Positions 45,188 through 52,653 of a stretch of 52,653 bases of DNA are shown here, piece after piece (the stretch's first letter is position 1; each line of letters starts with the position of its first letter). Below the pieces are notes generated by a model. That model saw nothing but the letters and a program-made list of their open reading frames with translations. It did no database searches and was not told the DNA's origin. The stretch spans positions 1 to 52,653 of the forward strand of contig DAORDK010000009.1 in assembly GCA_035345935.1 (NCBI GenBank). The letters are read 5' to 3'. A program made the translations under genes and the position numbers. This DNA is from SSSZ01 sp035345935 (GTDB taxonomy: Bacteria; Pseudomonadota; Gammaproteobacteria; Burkholderiales; Rhodocyclaceae).

Positions 45188-46086
45188 GGCAGCACCTCCG
45201 GCAAGCGTCGGCGGAGGAATTCGCCAAACCCGCTGACCAGGCGGGAACGAAACCGGTCCTCGGGATAGATGAGATTGATCGGGAGCCGCAGCCGAGGTTT
45301 CAAGGGAACGGCGCACAGGCTGCCGAGTTGAACTCTACGCTCTGCCGCAAGCCTGGGAACCACCGCGAAACCTCCTCCGGCAGCGGCGGCGGAGAGCACC
45401 GCCTCCAGGCTGTCGGCCTCGAGGCCGATTCGGGGATGAACGGACTCCCCCGCCGAGGCGGAGAGGAACTCCTCCAGTGCCGCCCGACCGCCCGATCCCA
45501 GTTCCCGGGCAAGGTAGGTATGGTCCCGCAGGTTCCGGGCTCCGACCTCCTTCAGCCGGGCAAGGGGATGATCGGGGGCGCAGACGAGTTGCAATTCCTC
45601 GTCGCCGCAGGACTCGGCGATCACCCCAGAATACGGCGCCGTCGCTTGAATCAGAGCCACGTCACAACCCTGATCGACCACCTGGGCCGCCAGAATCGAG
45701 GAATTGGCCACGGTCAAGGCCACGGAGACGCGGGGATACAAGGCGCTAAATTCGGCCAACAAAGGCGGCAACACCGTTTCACCAAGACCCGGAACCGCAC
45801 CGACCCGCAGTGTTCCCCGCATTTCACCGGTCATCTCGGCGAGGCGAGTCTCCATTTCCGACCCGAGCGCGAGGATTCGTTCCGCATAAGAGAGGGCAAT
45901 TTCGCCGGCCGGCGTGAGGCCGATGGGATTTTGTCCCCGATCGAGCAGACGGACATTGAGCTCATCCTCCAGCTGACGGATCTGGAAAGTCACTGCCGAC
46001 TGGCTCATGAACAGCGCCTGCGCCGCCCGAGTGAAATTCCGATGACGTGCGACGGCGTGAAACACCTGCAGACGCCGGTCGCCCAT
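45184..46086 (-). CDS. LysR-family transcriptional regulator
   Basis: The 300-aa regulator has an N-terminal winged HTH (HAVARHRNFTRAAQALFMSQ, then SAVTFQIRQLEDEL) and a LysR substrate-binding domain. Its effector is unknown. It is divergent from the MoxR gene with a 177-base spacer where LysR proteins usually bind, so it may control that operon or itself plus alr (inference). Confidence 0.92.
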   Translation of the reverse strand: MGDRRLQVFHAVARHRNFTRAAQALFMSQSAVTFQIRQLEDELNVRLLDRGQNPIGLTPAGEIALSYAERILALGSEMETRLAEMTGEMRGTLRVGAVPGLGETVLPPLLAEFSALYPRVSVALTVANSSILAAQVVDQGCDVALIQATAPYSGVIAESCGDEELQLVCAPDHPLARLKEVGARNLRDHTYLARELGSGGRAALEEFLSASAGESVHPRIGLEADSLEAVLSAAAAGGGFAVVPRLAAERRVQLGSLCAVPLKPRLRLPINLIYPEDRFRSRLVSGFGEFLRRRLPEVLP

Positions 46087-46263
46087 CCTGCCCCCTGTTC
46101 AAGCAAATGCTCTATTCAAACACGTTTGCCCCGCCCGGGGAACCCACATTGGATGGAAACGGGCTGGCAAGCGGCAAAGTCCGCCCTCGCGCAAGACCAC
46201 TCGCGGTGGGATGTGGGTAGAATGAAACTCGAATTCCGATTCGCCCTTCCTGCAAGCGTCGCC

Positions 46264-47205
46264 ATGGCCCTACCCTTCGCCTCGAATCCATCGCCGCCCC
46301 CCATCGCGGCGGTCCTCGCCGCTGCCTCCCAGGTCATCCTGGGCAAAGAGCGGGAGATCCGGCTTGCCCTGGCCTGCCTGCTTGCCCGGGGCCACCTGCT
46401 GATCGAAGACATCCCCGGCGTGGGGAAAACCACCCTCGCCCACGCCCTCGCCAGGCTCCTGGGGCTCGAGTTTTCCCGCATCCAGTTCACCAGCGATCTT
46501 CTCCCGGCGGATATTACCGGCGTCTCGCTCTTCGATCGGGACAGCGGAGCTTTCCGCTTCCTTCCCGGTCCGATTTTCTGCCAGCTCGTTCTGGCTGACG
46601 AAATCAACCGGGCTACCCCCAAGACCCAGAGCGCCCTTCTCGAAGCCATGGAGGAACGCCAGGTCACCGCCGAGGGCGAAACCCGCAGCCTTCCCGCGCC
46701 CTTTTTCGTCATCGCCACCCAGAATCCGGCCCACCAGATCGGTACCTTTCCCCTGCCCGAGTCGCAGCTCGACCGCTTCCTCATGCGCCTCGAACTGGGC
46801 TATCCCGATCGGGCGGCCGAAAAAGCTTTGCTGGCTGCCGGGGGCCGACGGGAGACGGCGGATCGTTTGCTGCCGCTGGTGACCCCGACAGAACTTGTCG
46901 CCTTCCAGGATGTTGTGGCCTCGGTCCATGTGGCGCCGGCCCTCATCGACTACCTTCAGGTCCTGGTCGAGGCGACCCGCCGGGATGGTGCCTGGCGTCA
47001 CGGCCTCAGCCCCCGGGCGGGGCTGGCCCTCCTGGCGGCAGCCCGTGCCTGGGCGTGGATCGACGGCCGCGGCCTGGTCCTGCCCGATGATCTCCAGGCC
47101 GTCCTCCCTGCGGTGGCCTGCCATCGGCTGCGCTCCGCCCAAGGAAGCGGCCATGCCCAGCCGGAGGACATGGCGGCTCTGATTCGCGCAGTGCCGATCC
47201 CGTGA
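46264..47205 (+). CDS. MoxR-family AAA+ ATPase
   Basis: The 313-aa ATPase has a Walker A IEDIPGVGKTT (about 47-57), Walker B LVLADEINRA with Asp112-Glu113, and sensor motifs (ATQNPAHQIG). This classical MoxR type is usually followed by DUF58 and transglutaminase genes, as here. Start is taken as ATG 46264; an in-frame ATG at 46222 sits over a possible TAGAAT -10 box. GTGA overlap with the next gene. Confidence 0.9.
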   Translation: MALPFASNPSPPPIAAVLAAASQVILGKEREIRLALACLLARGHLLIEDIPGVGKTTLAHALARLLGLEFSRIQFTSDLLPADITGVSLFDRDSGAFRFLPGPIFCQLVLADEINRATPKTQSALLEAMEERQVTAEGETRSLPAPFFVIATQNPAHQIGTFPLPESQLDRFLMRLELGYPDRAAEKALLAAGGRRETADRLLPLVTPTELVAFQDVVASVHVAPALIDYLQVLVEATRRDGAWRHGLSPRAGLALLAAARAWAWIDGRGLVLPDDLQAVLPAVACHRLRSAQGSGHAQPEDMAALIRAVPIP

Positions 47206-48158
47206 ATCTCCTGCCGGTGCCAGTGGCTGACTGGCTGTTCCGCTGGCGGCAAAGTGACGGCACGAGCCCGCTGGTGCTTGGCCAGCGCCGCGTATTCATC
47301 CTGCCCACCCGCGCTGGCCTGCTGTTCGCTGCCACCCTCGCAACCATGCTCCTGGGTGCCATCAATTACTCCCTGGCCCTGGGCCATGCCTTGGTTTTCC
47401 TGCTCGCGGGGCTGGGCTTCTCGGGCATGGTGCAAGCCTTTCGGAATCTGGTGGGGCTCAGTATCGCGCCCGGCCGCTGCGAACCGGTATTTGCCGGTGA
47501 GATTGCCCACTTTCCCCTCCATCTGGGCAATCTTCGCGACGAGCCGCGGCTCGCTCTGACCCTCTCGGCAGACGGAACCCGCCAGGTTCACTGCGACGTC
47601 CCCGCCGCCGGGCAGACGACCGTCGCACTTCCCTTGGACGCCAGAGTCCGCGGACTCCTTGAATTGCCTCGAGTGAGATTGGAGTCTCGCTTCCCCCTCG
47701 GACTGTTCGTCGCCTGGTGCTACCCCCGCCCGGCCATGACCTGTGTGGTCTATCCCAAGCCCATTGCCACCCCCCTCCCTCTGCCCACGGCTGCCGCCCA
47801 TGCGGGCGAACGCCATGGCCTTGCGGGCCAGGAGGATTTCGCCGGATTCCGCCCGCGCCAGCCGGCGGATTCTCCACGCCATGTCGCCTGGAAGGCCGCC
47901 GCCCGCAGCCCTGCCAACCAGCCCCTCCCAGTCAAGCTCTTCCTGGGCGGCACCGGCGCAGAACTCCTCTTCGACTGGGAGCAGCTCGCCGATTCCGGCA
48001 ATACCGAGTACTGTCTTTCGGTCCTGACGGGCTGGGTCCTCGCCGCCGAAGCCGCTGGCATTCCCTACGCCCTGGCGCTGCCGGGCGTCGCCATCCCGCC
48101 TGCCACTGGCGACGAACATCGCCGCCGTTGTCTGGACGCTCTCGCCCGTTTTTCATGA
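47202..48158 (+). CDS. DUF58-domain protein, MoxR partner
   Basis: The 318-aa protein has two transmembrane helices near the N-terminus (about 35-80, FAATLATMLLGAINYSLALG) and a cytoplasmic or periplasmic DUF58 domain with a VWA-like core (PADSPRHVAWKAAARS). It is thought to act with MoxR on envelope or protein-processing targets. GTG start overlaps the MoxR stop; the next gene overlaps as ATGA. Target unknown. Confidence 0.88.
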   Translation: MNLLPVPVADWLFRWRQSDGTSPLVLGQRRVFILPTRAGLLFAATLATMLLGAINYSLALGHALVFLLAGLGFSGMVQAFRNLVGLSIAPGRCEPVFAGEIAHFPLHLGNLRDEPRLALTLSADGTRQVHCDVPAAGQTTVALPLDARVRGLLELPRVRLESRFPLGLFVAWCYPRPAMTCVVYPKPIATPLPLPTAAAHAGERHGLAGQEDFAGFRPRQPADSPRHVAWKAAARSPANQPLPVKLFLGGTGAELLFDWEQLADSGNTEYCLSVLTGWVLAAEAAGIPYALALPGVAIPPATGDEHRRRCLDALARFS

Positions 48159-50095
48159 TGGCGCGCAAACCCTTGCCAGCTCTGGAGCGCGGGAGCACGC
48201 CCTGGTTGATCGTGACCGCCTTGGCCGTCACCATTCCCCATACCGACGAATTGCCCATCTGGCTCAGCCTCGCGGCGGCCGGCGGATTCATGGCCGCCTT
48301 CGCCCTCTGGCGCCGAGGCGCGCCTCCACCGGGCCGCTGGCTACTGACCCTCGCTGTCGTGGTTGGCTGTGCGGGTATCCTGGTCACTTATCGGACCCTG
48401 CTGGGGCGAGACGCCGGAGTCGCAATGCTGGTCCTTTTCATGGCACTCAAACTCCTCGAGATGAAGAGCCGACGCGATGCCCACGTCGTCGTCACGCTGG
48501 CCTACTTTCTTCTGCTGACGCATTATTTCTATTCTCAGAGCATCGCTACCGGCGTGTGGCTCCTGGCCGCGTTCCTGATCGCCACTGCCAGCCTTGTCCG
48601 CCTCTACGGAGGACCCGCCTGCAGCCCGAAGGCAGCGCTTCGGCGGGCCGGACTCCTGACCGCCCAGGCCATCCCGTTCATGGTCATCCTCTATCTTCTC
48701 TTTCCGCGGGTTGCCGGCCCGCTCTGGGGACTGCCCCAGGACGCCAACCGCGCTCGCAGCGGACTTCCCGACCGGGTTGCGCCGGGCAGCATCGCCGACC
48801 TGGTCCTCTCCGGAGAGATCGCCTTTCGCGTGCGTTTCGAGAATCCAACGCCGGATCGTGATGTTCTCTACTGGCGGGGCCCCGTATTCGAGCAATTCGA
48901 CGGTACGGCATGGCAAAGACAGCCCGTATCCGGACCTCTTCCCGCCATCGAAGTGCGGGGCAGCAGAATTGCCTACGAATCCACCCTGGAACCTCACCAG
49001 CAGGTTTGGCTACTCGCCCTCGACGCTCCGCTCGCCCTGCCACCCGGATCGCAAGTCTCGCCAACCCTGTCTGCGGTATCCGGCGCTCCGATTCGCCAGC
49101 GCCAACGCTTTCGAATCGAATCCGCGACCGATTTCCGCTTCAATCCAGCGGAAACGGACGAATCCCGGCGGCGCAATCTTGCCCTGCCCCCCATCGGCAA
49201 TCCCCGTGCCCGCGCCCTGGCAGCCGAGTGGCGTTCGGCCGGTCTCGACGACGGAATGATCGCGAAGCGCGCCCTGGAACTGTTCTCCGCAAACGGCTTT
49301 GTCTACACCCTCAAGCCCCCGCTTCTGGGTCGGGACGGGATCGACGATTTCCTGTTTTCCAGCCGACAAGGATTCTGCGAGCACTATGCGTCGGCCTTTG
49401 CTTTCCTGATGCGTGCCGCGGGCATTCCTTCCCGCGTGGTGGGCGGTTATCAAGGTGGCGAGGCCAATCCGGTGGATGGCTACTGGGTGGTCCGCCAGTC
49501 CGACGCCCACGCTTGGGCCGAGGTCTGGTTGCCCGGCCGGGGCTGGACGCGCATCGACCCCACGGCGGCTGTGGCGCCGGCCCGAGTGGAGTCGGGAGTT
49601 GCGGCCGCGGTCCCCGCGGGGGACCCATTGCCGGCGCTGGTCCAGCTCAATTCGGCCTGGTTGAGAGATCTGCGCTACCGCTGGGAAGCGGTCAACAACG
49701 CTTGGAACCAGTATGTCCTCGGTTACAATCCCGACCGCCAGCGGGAACTCCTCTCCTGGCTGGGCCTGCCTGATGCGGACTGGCGCAATCTTGTCGCTTT
49801 GCTGGCTGCCGGCTGCGGGCTTGCCCTGCTGGGGCTGGTCGCGTGGGCTTTGGCCTCCCGAGCGGGCACTGACCCCGCACTGCGGCTCTGGCAGCGCGGG
49901 CTCGCCCGGCTTGCCCGGCGCGGAGTCGTTCCCGCGGCGGGAGAAACCCCTTTGGCTCTGGCCAGGCGCCTAACCCAGGAGCGTCCGGAACTCGCCGGCC
50001 CCGTGGCCCGATTGGCCAAGGCCTATTGCGCCACTCGTTATGGCCCGAGTCCAGACCTGGGTGCATTGCGTGCGGCCTTGGCCGCGTTGAGATAA
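48155..50095 (+). CDS. TgpA-like transglutaminase membrane protein
   Basis: The 646-aa protein has about six to seven N-terminal transmembrane helices and a large periplasmic transglutaminase-like domain with Cys near 408 (QGFCEHYASAF), His near 452 (SDAHAWAEVW) and Asp near 467 (RIDPTAA). A final helix (about 565-585) precedes a cytoplasmic tail. Pseudomonas TgpA is essential and this catalytic triad is kept. It is the third gene of the MoxR-DUF58-TgpA operon. The frame is open upstream, but ATGATG at 48155 gives the coupling overlap. Confidence 0.9.
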   Translation: MMARKPLPALERGSTPWLIVTALAVTIPHTDELPIWLSLAAAGGFMAAFALWRRGAPPPGRWLLTLAVVVGCAGILVTYRTLLGRDAGVAMLVLFMALKLLEMKSRRDAHVVVTLAYFLLLTHYFYSQSIATGVWLLAAFLIATASLVRLYGGPACSPKAALRRAGLLTAQAIPFMVILYLLFPRVAGPLWGLPQDANRARSGLPDRVAPGSIADLVLSGEIAFRVRFENPTPDRDVLYWRGPVFEQFDGTAWQRQPVSGPLPAIEVRGSRIAYESTLEPHQQVWLLALDAPLALPPGSQVSPTLSAVSGAPIRQRQRFRIESATDFRFNPAETDESRRRNLALPPIGNPRARALAAEWRSAGLDDGMIAKRALELFSANGFVYTLKPPLLGRDGIDDFLFSSRQGFCEHYASAFAFLMRAAGIPSRVVGGYQGGEANPVDGYWVVRQSDAHAWAEVWLPGRGWTRIDPTAAVAPARVESGVAAAVPAGDPLPALVQLNSAWLRDLRYRWEAVNNAWNQYVLGYNPDRQRELLSWLGLPDADWRNLVALLAAGCGLALLGLVAWALASRAGTDPALRLWQRGLARLARRGVVPAAGETPLALARRLTQERPELAGPVARLAKAYCATRYGPSPDLGALRAALAALR

Positions 50096-50114
50096 ATCGA
50101 TTGCGGAGTATTTC

Positions 50115-51113
50115 TTGATTCGCTTCTTTGCCACCGCTGTCCTCATGACGGTCGCCCTTCCTGCCCTGGCGACTCGCCCCGCTCCCCGTCCGACCATGGC
50201 CGATCAACCCGAGGCCGTCGCTTTCGCCCAGGACCTTGCCGCGCGCCAAGGCTTCGATGCCGCCGAACTGCTTCAGCTCTTTGCCCGGATCCATTCCAAT
50301 CCCAAGGTTCTGCAACTGATTCGTCCGCCTGCCTCACCCTTGCAGCGCTCCTGGGAACGCTACCGGCCCCGCTTCCTGAACGAACGGCGCATCGCCGGAG
50401 GCGTGCGATTCTGGGAAGAGAACCAAGCCACCCTGAGCAGGGCAGCTGCCGTCTATGGGGTTCCCGAGGAGATCGTGGTCGCGATCATCGGCGTCGAGAC
50501 CGAATACGGACGGAACACCGGCGGGTTCCCCGTTCTGGAAGCCTTGGCCACCCTGGCCTTCGACTATCCGCCGCGGGCTGAATTCTTCCGCACAGAACTG
50601 GAACAATTTCTCCTGCTCTCCCGCGAGAACCGCCTCGATCCTCTTCGGGTCACCGGTTCCTTCGCCGGAGCCATCGGTATCCCCCAATTCATGCCCGGAA
50701 GCCAGCGCCGCTATGGGGTCGATTTCGACGCCGACGAGCGTATCGATCTTTCCGCCAGCACCGCCGACGCCATAGGCAGCGTGGCCCGATTTCTCGAAGG
50801 CCACGGCTGGGCATCAGGCCAACCGGTTGCCGTCCCGGCGCTCACGCCGCGAACACCGGATCAAGCCTTGCTGGACGCCGGCATTCGTCCCAGTCTCAAA
50901 GTCTCTGCTTTGGCCGAACAGGGAATCACCGCAGACGCTCCCGTAGAAGCCACGGTGGCTCTCGTCGATCTGGTGAGTCCGGGCCGCGAAACCGAGTACT
51001 GGCTCGGTTTCGAAAATTTCTATGTCATCACCCGCTACAACCGCTCCAGTTTCTATGCCATGGCGGTATTTCAACTGGCGGAGGCCGTGAAGGCACGGCG
51101 CGCCCTTAGATGA
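50115..51113 (+). CDS. mltB: Lytic murein transglycosylase B
   Basis: The 332-aa product has a Sec signal peptide (about 1-20, ALPALA) and an Slt35-type domain with the catalytic Glu128 in GVETEYGRNTG. TTG 50115 is used, with GGAG eight bases upstream; the predicted signal peptide starts there. It cleaves peptidoglycan glycan strands. Its end overlaps the rpoS 3' end by eight bases (convergent). Confidence 0.92.
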   Translation: MIRFFATAVLMTVALPALATRPAPRPTMADQPEAVAFAQDLAARQGFDAAELLQLFARIHSNPKVLQLIRPPASPLQRSWERYRPRFLNERRIAGGVRFWEENQATLSRAAAVYGVPEEIVVAIIGVETEYGRNTGGFPVLEALATLAFDYPPRAEFFRTELEQFLLLSRENRLDPLRVTGSFAGAIGIPQFMPGSQRRYGVDFDADERIDLSASTADAIGSVARFLEGHGWASGQPVAVPALTPRTPDQALLDAGIRPSLKVSALAEQGITADAPVEATVALVDLVSPGRETEYWLGFENFYVITRYNRSSFYAMAVFQLAEAVKARRALR

Positions 51114-52038
51114 GACTGTCCTTCTCTATGCCGCCCCGTTTGATGATGCGCCGTAGCCGGTCCAAGCCTTCCATCTGGATTTGCCGAACCCGTTCCCGCG
51201 TCAGCCCAAGATCCGAGGCAATCACGTCGAGGGTCGCAGTTTCCATCCCCTTGAGGCCATAGCGGCGCTCGATCACTCCGCGCTGGCGCTCGCTCAACTG
51301 CGCCAACCACGTGTCGATCAAACCACCGAGCTCGCTGAATTGAAGAAGGCTTTCCGGATCGGCGCTGGCTTCGTCCGCAATGACATCCGCAACGGTGTGG
51401 TTGGGATCGATTTCCAGGGGCGCGTCGAGGGAAGCGATGTGCTCGTTGAGCGACAGTACCCGTCGGACATCCTCCACCGGACGGTCGATGAGGGTCGCAA
51501 TGCGCTCGATGGACGTTTCCCGTGCTTCAGCCGCTTCCAGATGGCGAATGGCCCGCAGGACGACGTTGATTTCCTTGACCACATGAACCGGCAGGCGAAT
51601 GGTCCGGGACTGGTTCATGATCGCCCGTTCGATGCTCTGGCGTATCCACCAGGTGGCGTAGGTGGAAAAACGGAATCCCCGCTCCGGATCGAACTTTTCA
51701 AGCGCATGAATCAGGCCCAGATTCCCTTCCTCGATCAGGTCGAGAAGGGGAATGCCCCGGTTCAAATAGTGCTTGGCGATGTTGACCACCAAGCGCAGGT
51801 TGTGCTCGATCATCTTCTGCCGGGCCGCAAATTCACCCTGGCGCACCTGACGGGTCGTCGCGAGTTCCTCTTCAGGCGTCAGCAACGGCTTGGCGCCGAT
51901 TTCGTTGAGGTAGAGCTGTGTGACGTCCTCGAGCAATTCGATTTCCGGGGTCACCGGATCGGGCTCCGGAAGCAGAAGGGCTTCCCCCTCTTCCTCCGCG
52001 AACTCCTCCTCTTCGAATTCTTCGCCGCTTTCGCTCAT
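51106..52038 (-). CDS. rpoS: RNA polymerase sigma factor RpoS
   Basis: The 310-aa sigma factor has region 2 (LRLVVNIAKHYLNRG, DLIEEGNLGLIHALEKF, RFSTYATWWIRQSIE) and region 4 with a helix-turn-helix (SDLGLTRERVRQIQME). The N-terminus is unusually acidic (five to eight Glu in a row). It directs stationary-phase and stress genes. It overlaps nlpD by four bases; in many bacteria an rpoS promoter lies inside nlpD. Confidence 0.96.
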   Translation of the reverse strand: MSESGEEFEEEEFAEEEGEALLLPEPDPVTPEIELLEDVTQLYLNEIGAKPLLTPEEELATTRQVRQGEFAARQKMIEHNLRLVVNIAKHYLNRGIPLLDLIEEGNLGLIHALEKFDPERGFRFSTYATWWIRQSIERAIMNQSRTIRLPVHVVKEINVVLRAIRHLEAAEARETSIERIATLIDRPVEDVRRVLSLNEHIASLDAPLEIDPNHTVADVIADEASADPESLLQFSELGGLIDTWLAQLSERQRGVIERRYGLKGMETATLDVIASDLGLTRERVRQIQMEGLDRLRRIIKRGGIEKDSLI

Positions 52039-52653
52039 CGCTTCGGAAGATAGGACGCCGGATCGACGGGTTTGCCCTGCTTGCGGACTTCGAAATGAAG
52101 CTTGACGGTGTCGCTGTCGCTATTGCCCATTTCGGCAATTTTCTGCCCTTTGGTCACCGGTTGCTTCTCATCGACGAGTATCTTGCGGTTATGGGCATAG
52201 ACGGAATTGAAGCCGCCCTTGTGACCGATGATGACCAGATTGCCATACCCCTTGATCGCCGTGCCGGCGTAGAGCACCTTACCATCGGCCGCTGCGAGGA
52301 CGGGATCGCCTGGCTTGCCCCCAAAATCGATGCCCTTGGAATTGGTATCGGCAAAACCGGCAGCAATCTTGCCCGCCGACGGCCAGCCCCACACGACATC
52401 GTCCGGCCCAGCGGCAACCGCCGGAAGCGGGTCAGGCCGCGGTTCCTGGGGCTTGGGTTCGACAACCTTCCCTTCCGAAGCCGGCGCGCCGTCGCTACCG
52501 CTCAAGCGCGTGTGGGCCTCCTCGGAATACGGCTCCTTACCGGCCTTGGGCTCTCTGACGAGCCCATCGCCCGCTGCAGCTGCCGGAGCCGCTACAGGTG
52601 CCGCAGGGCTCGGAGACGGCTTGTCGAGCGGCCGTGCCTCGACCGCGGCCGTC
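52035..52653 (-). CDS. nlpD: NlpD-like lipoprotein with LytM domain (5' end outside window)
   Basis: The C-terminal 206 codons are visible, with the frame open to the window edge (no stop through 52653). A Pro/Ala-rich linker precedes a LytM (M23) domain containing KGIDFGG, GYGNLVIIGHKGG, YAHN and LHFEVR. The first zinc-ligand histidine (HxGxD) is replaced by Lys-Gly-Ile-Asp, so the domain should be catalytically dead, as in E. coli NlpD, which activates amidase AmiC. Upstream pcm/surE cannot be seen. Confidence 0.9.
   Translation of the reverse strand, partial: TAAVEARPLDKPSPSPAAPVAAPAAAAGDGLVREPKAGKEPYSEEAHTRLSGSDGAPASEGKVVEPKPQEPRPDPLPAVAAGPDDVVWGWPSAGKIAAGFADTNSKGIDFGGKPGDPVLAAADGKVLYAGTAIKGYGNLVIIGHKGGFNSVYAHNRKILVDEKQPVTKGQKIAEMGNSDSDTVKLHFEVRKQGKPVDPASYLPKR

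Overview
The window is GC-rich, densely packed bacterial chromosome. Gene content and order point to a betaproteobacterium, most likely Rhodocyclales or a relative. The evidence is the run ygfZ / mltG-tmk-holB-pilZ-tatD, nlpD-rpoS, a radA-alr block, a bacteriohemerythrin, a group II truncated hemoglobin and a GGDEF-EAL protein. The genus cannot be fixed by eye.

Layout. (1) 1-1.2 kb: a 5'-truncated tRNA-Val(UAC), a thioredoxin-TPR chaperone (CnoX type) and tRNA-His(GUG) with its own promoter and terminator. (2) 1.2-14 kb: an accessory-looking stretch with a small c-type cytochrome, an IS3-type transposase remnant, and a 10.5-kb minus-strand operon of five nearly touching genes: DUF4132 giant protein, MoxR-type AAA ATPase, DUF5682 protein, VWA protein and SWIM zinc-finger protein. 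From recall this is the counterpart of the E. coli yehI-yehL-yehM-yehP-yehQ cluster, whose function is unknown. About 1.1 kb of degraded or non-coding DNA follows. (3) 14-23 kb: hemerythrin, ankyrin protein, then tatD-pilZ-holB-tmk-mltG (minus) diverging from ygfZ and an NRDE protein, then an L,D-transpeptidase and tadA. (4) 23-32 kb: an AI-2E-family permease coupled to a cyclic-nucleotide-binding protein, sodC, moaA, typA, truncated hemoglobin and a YgiQ-type radical SAM enzyme. (5) 32.5-37.4 kb: a partner-switching signalling module (STAS antagonist, metallo-beta-lactamase-fold protein, CHASE2-SpoIIE phosphatase, OmpA lipoprotein, FecR protein, RsbW-like kinase). (6) 37.5-46 kb: a YbbP-like permease, GGDEF-EAL protein, radA, a membrane protein, alr and a LysR regulator, all minus. 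(7) 46-52.6 kb: a second MoxR system (MoxR-DUF58-transglutaminase), mltB, and convergent rpoS and nlpD (nlpD runs off the end).

The two most notable assemblies are the yeh-type operon and the partner-switching module. The first is a self-contained MoxR/VWA chaperone-like system of unknown target beside IS debris and a tRNA gene. The second links a periplasmic CHASE2 sensor to a PP2C phosphatase, an antagonist and a kinase, with two envelope proteins transcribed between phosphatase and kinase. Many genes overlap by four bases (ATGA, GTGA or TTGA), so translational coupling is common, and several starts (GTG/TTG) were chosen from those overlaps.
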